A stretch of DNA of 64,000 nt from the NCBI GenBank assembly GCA_010015675.1, contig ML976986.1:1047455-1111454 (forward strand), in the 5' to 3' direction. The position numbers were made by a program, and so were the translations under genes. The notes beneath the pieces are model-generated. The model made no database searches. It worked only from the letters and a program-made list of their open reading frames with translations, and had not been told where the DNA came from. Below are positions 42,101-52,509 of this stretch, one piece after another; the first letter of the stretch is position 1; every line of letters begins with the position of its first letter. This stretch comes from Byssothecium circinans. Its lineage: Eukaryota; Ascomycota; Dothideomycetes; Pleosporales; Massarinaceae.

Positions 42101-44880
42101 TCTTTCTTTGGCGGTGGAGGGGGCGTAATTTCTGGAGCCTGCTGTTGATTGTCCCGAAGCCGAGAATCTATTGCGTGTCGTGCCATTGTCTGTTGCTGTG
42201 CCTCATATTGGTTTCTTGGAGCTGGACCAATCCATGGCACCTCTCCGGATGAGCTTTGCTGACCTGTAGGCTGACCCTGCATGCGCACACTCTGAGGAGT
42301 ATTTTGGCCTTGGAGTCGACGGTCCTGAGGTGGCGATTGTCCTGCCCTCATCTCTTGCATCTGAGCTTCGACTGTCAGACGAGGGTCCTCCATCAAACGA
42401 TGGTCATGCATTCTAGGTGAGTGTCCGTTTTGCCTATTTGGACTTGGTACTAATGGTCTCTGCGTGGCATTTGGCGTAGGGCTAGATTGCGGTGGCGGAG
42501 ATGCAGTGCTCGACGGAGGTGGAGATACGGTGCTATGAGGCGACGTCTTTACATGACTGCGGTTGCTGTTTAGAGATGACACACTTCCGATATGCCCAGA
42601 GGGAGCAAGCTGCTGATTGGGTTGTACATTGGACATTAATACTTGTTGAGCCAACGGGGACACAGTGTGGGGAGTCCCATTGGATGCCTTCATCTGAGAA
42701 AAGCGTGATGGCAAGATATTTTCAGTCTTTGCAGAGCCTGGGCGATTGATTTGATCTTGCGGCCGTCCACTGGAGTCTCTGGGTCCAGACACAAAGCTCA
42801 TCGGTCGTTCTTCGCTATATCTAGTCGCTTCCTCTTCGACAGGCTTGGCGTAATGTTGCTGTCGAGGTGCGCCAGCCGCAGCGACCTGGGGATGCTGCAT
42901 GGTATCTACCGTCGCAACGCGCAACGGCTGCCCAGACTCGTCTTGCACACCCTTTACAACGCCATCATGATCGGCATAGAGATCAAAATCGTCGTTGTCG
43001 GTTGCGCTACTGTTCGGATGGAGCGCAATCTCCTCTTCGATTTGCACAGGGATGTGCGATGTCTTGGCAGGAGGAATTTGTTGCTGGCGTGTCGCACTGG
43101 GACGGTGGGATCGCGGAAGCCCACGATTGGAGATTGGGGAGATGGAGGAATCATGCGCTGAAACCATTGACGAGAGTTTTGATAATATCGATTCTGAGCG
43201 TTGATGGTCGCCTGTTTTTGCGGTTTCAGACTCCGGAGATTGCTGGGCGTCTGGTAGGGTCGACTCGGACTCTGTCGGGTTTGGTTGATGGGTCGATGAA
43301 TTCACTATCGAGACGACGACTGGTGCCTCTGACGGTGCTATGGCTTTCTCTGCCTCCAGTACGTCTCGGGCGAGGCTGCGCTCGGGAATCTGGGGCACGG
43401 GAGGGACGTCGAAGTCAACGGCTTTTTCGTCAAGGGGGCTTCCATCTGATTGCGACGGTGCAACAATGCTGTCTTGATCCCACGTCTCGAAAGATGATTG
43501 CGAGCGCGAGGGCACATATTCTACGGCGTGGAGCACCTGGATGCGTGACGCGGAGAGACGCTGCTCTGAGGCGAATGGAAATGCATTGGGACGCCCAAGC
43601 TCAGCCACGCGCGGGGAATCGACTAGTCTGGGGTCGTCTGGCGCCGCCTGAGGTGACGACGGCACAACACCGACCGCGATGCCTCCCATGTTCGCTGGGA
43701 GCGACGAGCGCATCGTCCCTTTATCGCTCTCAGCGTGTCCGTCCATGGTATTCTGCCGTGAGATGGGCGAAACATCACCGCCAATCAGCTCTGTCTCGTA
43801 CTCGGGTCGGGTAGGCTGTGCATGGGTGTGATCTCCAGAAGCAACTGAGTGCCGCCGATCACTAGGACCGCCTAGGGAGAGGTCAGTAGGCGGAAGCATT
43901 GGACTGACATCGCCCATGGACAAGCGTGGTTTTTGCGACCGAGTGTTGTCAGGCTGAAGGAGGTCGTCGTCTTCCAAGTCTCCGCCGCCATTTAAGCGAT
44001 CTGCCCCCATGGTCACGGACGACAAGACTGGCGAGACTTGTCCAACATCGAACCTGTCGTGCAGCAATTCGTCAATGCTGGACCGCGTTGGAGACTTTGG
44101 CGGGATAGGGTCGTGGTGCAACTGTGGCGGCAAGTCGTCTTCATCGTCCTCATCATCATTCCCATGCTTTGGCCCTGAGGGCTTCAGGTTATGGTTGAGC
44201 TGTAATGGTGAACCGTCAACAGCATCTTGAACATGATCTGAGGGCTGCTGCTGCAACGTCGGCTCCACCTCATCCCCAGCATCTCGTCGCTCTTGCCTAG
44301 CAACTTTTATTTCTTCAGCTTCCGCGCCAGTGTCTCCCTCCAGCTGTGTAGTGGGTGGAGGTGTGCCTCTCAACTTATCCATCTCCATGCCTGGCGGCGT
44401 AGAATGTCTGACCACGCTTCTCAACAGCCGCTCACTGACTGGATCCTTCCCTCGTCCGCGTATTGTTTCCTCAAAATCATCTGGAATCTTAGGTACTGGT
44501 GGTGCATCCTCGTCGCCCTCTCCGTCCTTTGCATAAAGCGAGAAAGCGCTCTTCGCCGGCGAAGGCAAGACACCTAAATGTGCAGGAGGTTGTAAGGTTG
44601 AACTACCGGCTGCAGCTCCCGCCCTCGTGTCAATTGTAGACTCCTCAGGCACATAGTTCCATGATTCAGGAACGATATAGGAGTACGGCCGGGACTCTAA
44701 AATGGGAGGCGTCTCGCGTGGCGGTGTGTTCTTAGGTGTGGAGCCGAAGAGATCGAACTGCGTGTTAAGTGGGAGGACGATGCTGTTTGGTCTTGATCTG
44801 GAGCGACTTGAGCGGTGGAATGGGGAAGAGAAACGTCGCCTTCTTTTCTCGTCTGCGAGAGCTGGCCTATCTACTGACAT
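39172..44880 (-). CDS. Giant disordered Gln/Pro-rich protein, function unknown
   Basis: An unbroken frame of 1902 residues from ATG 44880. A GAGGCAG acceptor-like sequence directly precedes the ATG, so a leader intron is likely. The N-terminus is basic (KRRRRFSSPFHRSSRSRSR), then a short ordered-looking PYSYIVPESWNYVPEES block. Most of the protein is low complexity: Ser/Pro/Asp-rich up to about 1000, then Gln/Pro/His-rich to about 1600, with a long Arg/Glu coiled helix near the end (LLEQEERERQERLQ). It closes with VFELSAEDDEPVMRATSFPG and QEWVPTWSED, which look conserved. No enzyme motif is seen. Such proteins act as scaffolds at hyphal tips or in polarity, but nothing here proves that. The gene precedes another disordered protein in tandem. 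Confidence 0.85.
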   Translation of the reverse strand: MSVDRPALADEKRRRRFSSPFHRSSRSRSRPNSIVLPLNTQFDLFGSTPKNTPPRETPPILESRPYSYIVPESWNYVPEESTIDTRAGAAAGSSTLQPPAHLGVLPSPAKSAFSLYAKDGEGDEDAPPVPKIPDDFEETIRGRGKDPVSERLLRSVVRHSTPPGMEMDKLRGTPPPTTQLEGDTGAEAEEIKVARQERRDAGDEVEPTLQQQPSDHVQDAVDGSPLQLNHNLKPSGPKHGNDDEDDEDDLPPQLHHDPIPPKSPTRSSIDELLHDRFDVGQVSPVLSSVTMGADRLNGGGDLEDDDLLQPDNTRSQKPRLSMGDVSPMLPPTDLSLGGPSDRRHSVASGDHTHAQPTRPEYETELIGGDVSPISRQNTMDGHAESDKGTMRSSLPANMGGIAVGVVPSSPQAAPDDPRLVDSPRVAELGRPNAFPFASEQRLSASRIQVLHAVEYVPSRSQSSFETWDQDSIVAPSQSDGSPLDEKAVDFDVPPVPQIPERSLARDVLEAEKAIAPSEAPVVVSIVNSSTHQPNPTESESTLPDAQQSPESETAKTGDHQRSESILSKLSSMVSAHDSSISPISNRGLPRSHRPSATRQQQIPPAKTSHIPVQIEEEIALHPNSSATDNDDFDLYADHDGVVKGVQDESGQPLRVATVDTMQHPQVAAAGAPRQQHYAKPVEEEATRYSEERPMSFVSGPRDSSGRPQDQINRPGSAKTENILPSRFSQMKASNGTPHTVSPLAQQVLMSNVQPNQQLAPSGHIGSVSSLNSNRSHVKTSPHSTVSPPPSSTASPPPQSSPTPNATQRPLVPSPNRQNGHSPRMHDHRLMEDPRLTVEAQMQEMRAGQSPPQDRRLQGQNTPQSVRMQGQPTGQQSSSGEVPWIGPAPRNQYEAQQQTMARHAIDSRLRDNQQQAPEITPPPPPKKEAKPSSRPKISSMLKGLGKAHSNTPSPPAQQGLQPPRSDGGAGRTSSHGGGRRNSSFLPTVGDLPEQVAPKKDTRTSGFTLVPKRSESLGAESHFSHDSTRVQPADSRLNLRSPDVPVPLNSIPPQQPPPGAPGPQKPQGLRASTSGVPDPGKKKRFSALGNLFSRSKEDKKAHKAQKHSTAAPLQPGQQWPPQQYFRPQQPGMQYGPPPAERPFPGMQPVQMQTMSPVSPESIYAQGVHQQFVQPSPPQGYPLHSLFRQPPTNPQGHQQQPHQMQQQPVHQGRPAHVYIEQAPPGQQQQPPPQHMPSHDQRPQLRQEGSAYTDTRHHYQALEAQRQQIPSQQPLAQSFPQPPPSLRADFPPLHQQHQSAQPSSGTAHVPPGGYYKPETKQSDHQQGIPRTSEQQNFHQPQQQQQQKIQQARPQSVQNISAGHPEPNTVSNGLAGHALAPNNEPRYQTPEIPAAYTHARPYVSPNLQDPPPDPQQARHPSPVHYTRQYSEPQVQPLSPQVSALTQAPVNPRSNSETSSVSLISPVSDSASQHNAATASNQKNQKARMSSITEQAQAERPWNLNLPEGATEQEIVRARQRQYMEQTLLAQEQLYAERTGRSPSPRSNTTHTPSPRPSQQQSAYQPPPQNGGGFREVAPRSSPKPYPMPQALHRQSSDPEKGVLSSFNTRPAQPAPVHPSPTSHPTSYPLPISPEAVDVRSRVNPAADAIPPPAPSKLPHSPMFASHPDQRAESPHSQRSTHQDSPKYEEIAPDQPYQPSPQHHQYGYQQPTYDDHPPADEPPPYSGPVAPHEGLEKERQDRHRPPNIVTNADSSSDRGRHLEPRQRQVSIGMLQHPQPASMAASPARSSADMGADSLRRQLLEQEERERQERLQRAQTQRADSQREREERERDRARAKELERSISGGGRVGSLRSAAGSTRATGSGWERRRGSTSRPVFELSAEDDEPVMRATSFPGQEWVPTWSED

Positions 44881-45378
44881 CTGCCTCAAGGGATGGTGGT
44901 CTGGCGTCGTGGTTCTGCTGCTGAGCTCTGGCTCTTCCGAGGCCTCGCGGGATGAGGCTTCGGATTGCGAGTGATGGGCCTACATCACACTGAATCAACA
45001 CATGTCCTCGTAGGTTTGGGGAGAACAAGAAGGGTGGGGAGAACATGGCAGGTTTCAACATGGTAAATAACTGTTGGAATGATTGTCTGGCCCTAATTTT
45101 ACAAAAAGATCTCGTGACACATTATCGAAAGGAAAAAAATTCGGGGCCAAAAGTCGAGAATGAGGAAGATTGAAGGGAAGTGTAAGCTTTCAGACCGTAG
45201 AGAACTTTCAATCTGCAGGCGCAAATCAACACAGGCCGACAACCCTGCCTCGTGAACAAGGAAGTACTGCCGCTTGGAAAGCGCTGTCCAGACTTCCGAT
45301 GCCCTGCCCGCCAGCTGAAGGAAGCATCGTATCGTTTCGCACCAAAACGGAACCAAAAGGGCATCGAGATGAAGGAAA

Positions 45379-48300
45379 TCATTTATCTACCTTGTCGCTC
45401 TTGAAGCGGCTTTTGCCTTTGGCAAACAAGCCCTTCGCACCTGTCATTCCTTTTCCGCTTAGCACACCTGCTGTGTGGAGGAGATCTTTCCCTTTAAATG
45501 GCATTGGATGGCTCGCAGTTCGGGTTGGTCCTCCGTGCGCTGGAGCCGATGTTGGCGTCGATGGAGCCAGCGACGGTGTCCCGCTGGGCCCCGCTTGTTG
45601 CGAACCATGGTGCTTTCCGAACAGTGATATTGACCCAGTCGCCTTGTGTCGCGAGGTTGTTGAGTTTGCTTGCACCGGTGGTGGCTGTGCGTATGGCTGT
45701 GCGGCAAGATCAGGGTTTGCGCTCACAGCAGAAGAAACCCAAGCGCTCAAACCATGGTCAGTGTGTGCCCAGTATTCGCGAGTCTGGTTGTAGGTGTTGA
45801 TCCGCTCAGATGAAGACTTGATGTTGACAATGTCTCGGAACCCAAGAGGCTTATCTGACACAGGCGACTTAGCAACAGGCGATGGTGCAAATGGAGCTTG
45901 TGTTACCACCTTGGGCGTCTCGGGAATCTTCTGTTCTTCCCCCGTAGATTTGTCTTCACTAGGAAGAGGCCGATTAGACACTGGCGACGCCTGGGCACTG
46001 AGGCGAGGAGGCATCTCCACGGCTTCCGGGTGCTCAGCAGAGTTCACGACATGGAGTCCTGATGGTGGCGAAATGGGACTTCCTAGAGGCTTGGCCGAGT
46101 CCGGAAGGGGAGTAGGTGCATGGAGTGCATCTTCAGTTTCCATGGCTTTCGGCTGAGAGTCGGCCGCCCTGTGAGCTGGATGAACATGAGGTTCAGAGAG
46201 ACCTTCGAACGACTGGCTGGGGTGATCCTTTCCAGCTTGTTCAATTGCAGACGACGGTAGCTTTGCTTCTCCGTCTTTGTTCTGTGAAGGTTGAGGAGTG
46301 GCACTCGTTTGCACTGGACCTTGAGGAGCCGACGCTTTGGATTCTTGACCTTGCCAGCTAAAACGGGTGAGAAGAGATGCGTTTGCAGGTTCTGCAGTAG
46401 GTTTAGTAAGCTCAGAAAGGCCTTCACTGGGGCGAGGGTGGTCGAGATCATTTGATGGTCGAGGTGACCCGCTTGCAAAATAAGAATCGTACTCGCTTGG
46501 GAAGATGGAACTTTCACGGCCAGGAGGCGGCCCGGTTGGTTGGAGAGAAGTACGGGTTGGTTCTTCTGCGGTCGTAGCAAAAGATCTTCGTGGGCTAAGG
46601 CTTGCAACAATCTCTTTGCGTAACCTATCGCTCTCGCGGTCTTCGGCAGATGGATCGGTGCTCAGCTGGGGTACAATCGATGGCCTCTCAGCGTTCGTAT
46701 GTGCTGCCGAACTCCTACGAGACTCTGGAACATGTCCCCTCTCTTTAAGTGGGGGCGGAGGCGGCAGATCCTCCGATACTGGGCTATCTTTGGCGGGAGG
46801 GGTAGGTGGGATTGTCGAAATAGAGGATGCCGTGCGCTCCACCTGGAGTGGCCGTGGCACCACATTGCCATGCGAGAAATCGCGCCTTTGCTCTTCTGGT
46901 GCGGACCCACTACCTACCGATGATTGGAGTGCCTCCGCAACAGCAGTCCCTGCCGCCTTGAGAGCCATAAGCGGATCTGATGTTATTGAAGGTTCCGCCG
47001 ATGACACTGGGCGTTTTTCAGTGGTCGGCGTTATGTCGACCTCTTCGAGCGGTGATGAAACCCTCTGATCCGTATCGCCGCCACCAAGCTCTTTATCCTG
47101 CTCCAACGGTGTAGCTGCGCCAGTCGTATACGACTCCCATTGCCCTGGTAGTTTCGGCCTGAAACTGACCTCGCGACCTGCGGTGGGTCTTTCGACCGGG
47201 TTATCCTGTGCGGTCGCGCTCGTCTTGGTCGGGGATGATGGACGTGAGTTGTTCTGGCTCTTCTCCCACGACTGAAGACTGGTTCTGGATGCATTCGACT
47301 GCACAGAACCGCGTCGAGAATGCGAGACATCGCCAAACTTGCCGGCAAGTTCCTGTACACGACCTTTGCTCGGAGATTCCGACCGCGAACGTGGTAGAGC
47401 ATCAGCGGCTGGTGACTGTGCATGGTGAGATTCTAGAAAGGCCATCTGTGACTCCTTCGACACGGTGCCAAGCTGTGGTGCGGATTTATCGGTGCTTTTG
47501 CTCATCGTTGATGCAATGTCGGCCTCTCTGGTAGAAGCGTCCGATGTCGGAGAATCGAGTGCAGATAGTTGAGCGGCCTCTGGCTCAGGGAGGCGCTTTT
47601 GGGGCTCGATAGCCGGGGAGCGCGCAGGACTTTCTACAGAAGTTGGAGTGGCTAAATCACTGCGAGGAACTGAAGTGTTGGAAAAGTTGCGCGAGTGGGT
47701 TGGGTGTGGCTTTTGCGGGTCCTGCGGTATGCCACCGAGCATGTTTGCAGATGTTGGCCGGGAGTCGGGTGTACCTGTATCATTGGTTTCTTCAACAATC
47801 ACAGGCGTAGTGCTGTCACCGCCAGCTTGATTACGCGCTTTGAGTGCTGATGCAGCACCGCTAGGAACGCGGCTCATGATCGGGCTGATGCCCGCTGTGC
47901 TGTCTGTGTTGCTCCGCGATACCCCAGAGTCAGACTTGGAGACGGGAGTTGGTGGCACAGATCGCTGGTCATCGTTGCGCGTAAAGGCCTGATCTACGAC
48001 GTGACGGAATTCGTGGTCATCGGGGGGAGATGCAAGGGGAGTGTAGTTGGTGGACTGGTGGGGCTGTGAAGACTGTCCGCTCGACCAGAAGGAGTTGCCG
48101 AAGTCGCTAGATATCGACTCTACAGGAGGAAGGAACGACTGCGATGGATCTGGCTTGGGCAGTGGCTTCTCTCGCGCCTGCGAGCCCATGTTAAAGTCTG
48201 GCAAGTACTCGCTCTTCCTTTCTGCGACCGTCTCCAGCGGCTGAAGCGACTTGCCCGCATCGTCTGCCTTCTGTGGAGGCGGTGGAGAGGCGGCATGCTC

Positions 48301-49142
48301 CAACGAATCCAAGCTCGGGCGCGAGGATTCCATCGACGCGCGCTGTTTCTCCTCCTCGTATCGCTTGTAGATCTCGGCAGGCCGTACGAAAGGCAGCGCT
48401 TTGCCCGGATTACTCGGCGCACGCCCTCGCGGAGACATGGCTGTTGGCGATTCCGCTTGTCCTATACTGCTCTTGCGCGGAGGAAACTGGGTATTTGAGG
48501 GCGAGGAAGTGATATTGGGAGCGGGCGACACTCTCGTATGCAGAGGGGGAGGTAGTGCGGTTGGATTGAAGTCCTTGCGGTGCTGGGGGGTGTCGCTAAT
48601 GTCGGATTCAGCACCGCTTGCCTGCCTCAATGCTGGGTGTATCTGCTCAGGTGGCGGATGCGGAGCCCCGTATTGCTGCTGTCCATGTTGTTGAGGAGGT
48701 TGTGCCATGGATGCCGAGAATGCCCTGTGTTCGTCGCCCCTCTCAAAAGAGTTTCTGCGCCCTGGCTGCGGAGGCCCGGCTGCCTGTCGGGGATCTGTGA
48801 AGCTGCGCGACGGCTGCTCGAAGCGTTGGCCGTACCCTCGTGGGCCGGGCGGTATCGCAGGCTGCGGCGGCGGCGCATTCGCTGTACCGTACTCATCATA
48901 TTCATCGTAGTCACCCCAGTCATCGCCGTCATATGCATTCTTCTTCGCCTCAACCCACTTCTTCGTTTTCATGCGATTCACATTAGTTTTGAATGACACG
49001 GGCTGGCCATCCGGGGCGGGGGACTGGGCGCGCCGGTCACTAGCATCGCATCAGCATCAGCGTGGAGTCTGCATGTTCGACGGGAAGACACCTACAGCGG
49101 CGAACGCGCCTGTTCCTGTGCGAAGCGATAGGGACCAGACAT
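45379..49142 (-). CDS. Large disordered fungal protein with conserved ends
   Basis: Two exons, 49142-49096 and 49039-45379, with a 56-base intron (GTAGGT...GCTAG), give 1235 residues. Splicing adds a short N-terminus (MSGPYRFAQEQARSPL) that leads into VSFKTNVNRMKTKKWVEAKK and an acidic Tyr-rich DGDDWGDYDEYDEYG block. The long middle is Ser/Pro/Thr-rich and disordered. The C-terminus has FRDIVNIKSSSERINTYNQT, an REYW segment, GKDLLHTAGVLSGKGMTGAKGLFAKG and a basic KSRFKSDKVDK end. The two terminal blocks recur, from memory, in unnamed Pezizomycotina proteins, so the family looks conserved but undescribed. It lies about 500 bases upstream of the giant gene on the same strand. A membrane or actin-related scaffold is only a guess. 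Confidence 0.88.
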
Positions 49143-49640
49143 GGCTTCTACCGACTCGATATCACCGCGGGCGACTGCTCAGCACCATAGCACGCACGAT
49201 GCGAAGCGTCAAACCAACAAGTTCAACGACAGCGATGCCGTGGGGTTCGACGTGGAGTGGGTGCAGATGGAGATGTCGGTGCGATTGCGGTCGCACAGAG
49301 CGCTTGGAGAGATGAGGTAAGGTCTGGTGGAGTGGAGCTCGAGGGCGGGACAGGCGGATGCACTGCCGCTGTTTCGTCGCGCATCAAACACGCGCAGGGT
49401 GCAACGTGAGCCATGAGTAAGCAGCTTTGAGCTGTGACTGATGAGCATGATTATTGTGCTTGATACAAGCCTGAGCTCCTCTGCTCGTGCCTGATTAGCA
49501 GCATGAAGAGAGGTCTGATTTTGGGCCCCAATCGCAGCACATTGAGAAGCCAAGAATGTCGGGTTGGGACAGCACAAGTGTTGATGACTATATCTGCATC
49601 GGGTTGGAATTTTGTTCATATTACAAACTCGTTGAGGGTA

Positions 49641-50666
49641 TCAGCTCGTCCCCTGTTCTGTTTCCGGCGTGTTCTGTTCTGACTCTAAAGTCTCATGTTC
49701 TACTTCCTGCTCCTCCAGGAACTTTAGTATAGTCCAGTCGAAGACGTTGTCATACTGGAAGTGCTCGCGGTGGAATAAATCGCGGAACAAGCGGCGTAGA
49801 CGTCCATAGGCGAGCTTCTTGTCCAAGCGGATAAGCTCAAAGTACTTCTTGAACTCAGCAGGAACGCCATTGAAGAGACTGCGCTTCTCTGCTTGCCGCT
49901 TCGTCTCCAAGATTATCTTCTCTTTTTCCTTAGATTTACACCGCAGGCCTTGCCACGGAAGTGAACCTTTAAGAAAGTACAAAAGGGCATATCCAAGAGA
50001 TTCCATGTCATCACGAGGGGATTGCTCTGTAGTGACATTAGAAAGGTCTTCGATGCAACTTGCTGCGCCTACCTTTTCCTAGATGTGCGTTGATGCTGGC
50101 ATATCGCAGCGTGCCGATCACGGAGTAGGTGCGCCTGCCCGGGTCCTCAATCTCTTTGCCCAGACCAATATCCGTCGTGTAGACCGTATTGCCTCGTACG
50201 CCAACACCCATGAGCATGTTGTCTGGCTTGACGTCTCTATGGATATACCCTTTTGAATGAATATACTGGAAGCGAGAGATAAGCTGGTCTGCAAGTAATA
50301 GTACAGTCTTTAAGGAGAATTTCCGGCCGCAATAGTTGAAGAGGTCCTCGAGGCTTGGACCTAAGAGCTCAAATGCCAATACTCTAAAGTCGCATTCAGA
50401 GCCGTACCAGTATACCTGTGGGATGCCATTGCCGCCATCAAGTTCTTTGTAGATTTCGAACTCATTGTCAAGTTGTGAGGGATTAACTTCGTTGTACTCG
50501 AGTTTGAGAGCAACTTCTTGACCAGTCTCGAGGTGATGGCCTGCGTTAATCAGTCGTTGTCATAAATGACATAGGACAGGCTCTTACCTTGGTACACTTC
50601 GCCGTACGAACCACCGCCTAGTCGAAGGTCGATCTGATATTTGTCTTGCACGACGAGAGGCTTCAT
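49641..50666 (-). CDS. Divergent casein kinase 1 family protein
   Basis: Three exons, 50666-50588, 50540-50073 and 50026-49641, give 310 residues (introns 47 and 46 bases). The kinase fold shows the Gly loop [13 protein letters not shown] (15-27), Lys39 in VALK, the CK1-specific [12 protein letters not shown], catalytic HRDVKPDN (127-134), [17 protein letters not shown] and [23 protein letters not shown]. The metal-binding loop reads DIG (150-152) instead of DFG, and GTxRYASIN has Leu for Ala. The last 70 residues diverge strongly from canonical CK1. It lacks the long tails and palmitoylation cysteines of Yck-type kinases. Asp150 is kept, so activity is possible, but the changes and short length suggest a rapidly evolving paralog. 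It is head-to-head with the DUF7924-type gene. Confidence 0.9.
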
Positions 50667-50897
50667 GGCGAGAAAGAAGGGGAGCACCAGTCGACAATCG
50701 CAAATGCGTACTTTTCGCGGGATATGGCAAGCTAGCAATCGTGGCGTGGAGGAAACGGAGAGAACAAGAATTAAAATATCGGCGGGACCTAATACCTGGC
50801 CGTTTGCAGCGATGAACGCGGGCACTTCATGAGTCAATGCCGCTGCCAAGCGCGCGCTTGACCCAGTCGGCCCTTTGCATTTCTCAATCCGAAATCC

Positions 50898-51014
50898 GAA
50901 AACAGAAAACAGAAAACAGAAAACAGAAAATAGAAAACAGAAAACAGAAAACAGAAAACGGAAAACGGAAAACGGAAAGCAGAAAGCAGAAAGCCGAAAA
51001 CAGCAAACAGAAAA
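50898..51014 (+). repeat. Heptamer repeat, AGAAAAC type
   Basis: About sixteen copies of a seven-base unit (agaaaac, drifting to ggaaaac and agaaagc/agaaagcc) run from about 50898 to 51014. The array lies between the divergent starts of the CK1 gene (50666) and the DUF7924-type gene (51158), so it sits in their shared promoter. Copies toward the right show more changes. The strand is all purine with one C per unit. Confidence 0.85.
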
Positions 51015-51157
51015 CCCTTCCTTCCGCCCTTTTACAGCCATGATGCCTCCACAACAAGAGCTCAGGTCACAAAGACGAAAAAGAGAACAAGCATTCGAAG
51101 CAGTGCCAACAGTACCATGGTAGAGCCAGAATCGCAACCACAACAACCGCCCGCCAA

Positions 51158-52509
51158 ATGCCAAAACAGCCATATTCATCGCGGCGCAAGACTCCTCCAG
51201 AGTTCTGGGACAAGCTTTCACGGGTGCCGCTCTGTCCTCGTGCGCTTCGAGAGTTCAACAGACGGACAATTCGGCCCATTGCCCCCCAACGGCGCGGAAA
51301 GCGTGATGTTGATGACAGTCAAATCAACCAGCTTCAGCGCTTTGCTCGGCGTGGTGGCCCAGACCTGCGCAGCGTCCGAGGGGTTAGTTTGTCTTTGCTA
51401 TGCTGTAGAGAATGTATGCTAACTTTTTACAGTACCCAGAACTAAACTCGAAACGTAGTCGATCGAGCACGAAGCTGACTCCATTCTATCCCAAAGATGA
51501 TGCATTTGAAATGGAACTTATTGACAATGGTATACATCCGCCAGGGTATAATCATGTCGAGCTGGCCAATCTAGAGGAGATAATAGAGAAACTTGGACAA
51601 CGTCGTGCATCTCTATCGCCTTCAAAGTTTTCTCCCGAGAAGTTCGTGCATTTCAGCCGGAGAAATGACGAAGCCGCGAACAAAGCGGCAGTAATGAGCG
51701 AAGTCTTCCCGATGATCACAGGCAGGGACGACATCCCATTGGGCTACAATATGGTGTTCAACAATCTAGAGCCACTTGGCAACCGTATCTCCAACCCACA
51801 GCCAGACTACTTCAATTGCTCTAGCACTGCGGAGATCCGGCCTAAAGTGCAGGATGCCCTTGAGCAGTACATTATTCCTTCAAGCGAACACTACCGTCCC
51901 GCGCTCCCAAACTTTTTCATGGAAGCGAAAGGCCCGGACGGAAAAGCGTCAGTAGCTAAGCGCCAGATCACGCAGGACCTTGCGGCAGGTGCTCGAGGAA
52001 TGCTCAAGATCCAGGCCTATAGGCTAGACGAACCTGTGTTTGATAACAAGGCCTATACATTCGCATCAAGCTATCAGAGCGGGACCGGCACGCTACAGCT
52101 TTACGCGATGCATCCGATCAAGCCAGGAGCTGCGGACAGCCGGCCCAAGTACGAGACAATCAAACTTAGAGGTTTTGATTTGACAGACAGTTTAGACACT
52201 CATCGCCAAGGCATTGCGGCATTCCGCAACCTGCGAGACTTGGCGAAAGAAAGGAGAGAAGAGTTCATTGCGCGTGCAAATGAGAGAGCGGATAACGACG
52301 ATGAGTCTGAGGCCGGGCCAGCCGACCAGTCCACGCGACACGAGCCCGTCACTGCTGATTCTGACAACGAAGAATCTGATACAAGCATGGACGAGCTTGC
52401 AATGCCAGCACTGCAGACAAAACGCACAAAGGCGCGGCAGCGGGGCCGTGAAAAGCATGGGACCAGAATTGGCGACTCAGTCATTGATGAGGACGACGAA
52501 GAGCTATGA
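51158..52509 (+). CDS. PD-(D/E)XK-like DUF7924-type protein
   Basis: Exons 51158-51382 and 51433-52509 (50-base intron, GTTAGT donor, TGCTAAC branch, TTTACAG acceptor) give 433 residues. The N-terminus is basic and disordered. The globular part has FPMITGRDDIPLGYNMVFNN, then PDYF with Asp200 and LPNFFMEAKGPDG with Glu239 and Lys241, a D...ExK arrangement matching PD-(D/E)XK nuclease-like folds. The helix following (VAKRQITQDLAAGARGM) fits as well. The C-terminal ~80 residues are acidic and then basic. Proteins of this type are abundant and variable in Pezizomycotina; a nuclease activity has not been shown as far as I know. It is divergent from the CK1-like gene. Confidence 0.87.

Noticed and set aside
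42867..43814. A 315-codon plus-strand frame inside the giant disordered gene
   Set aside because: Arg/Cys-rich shadow of a low-complexity gene on the other strand, no splice signals.
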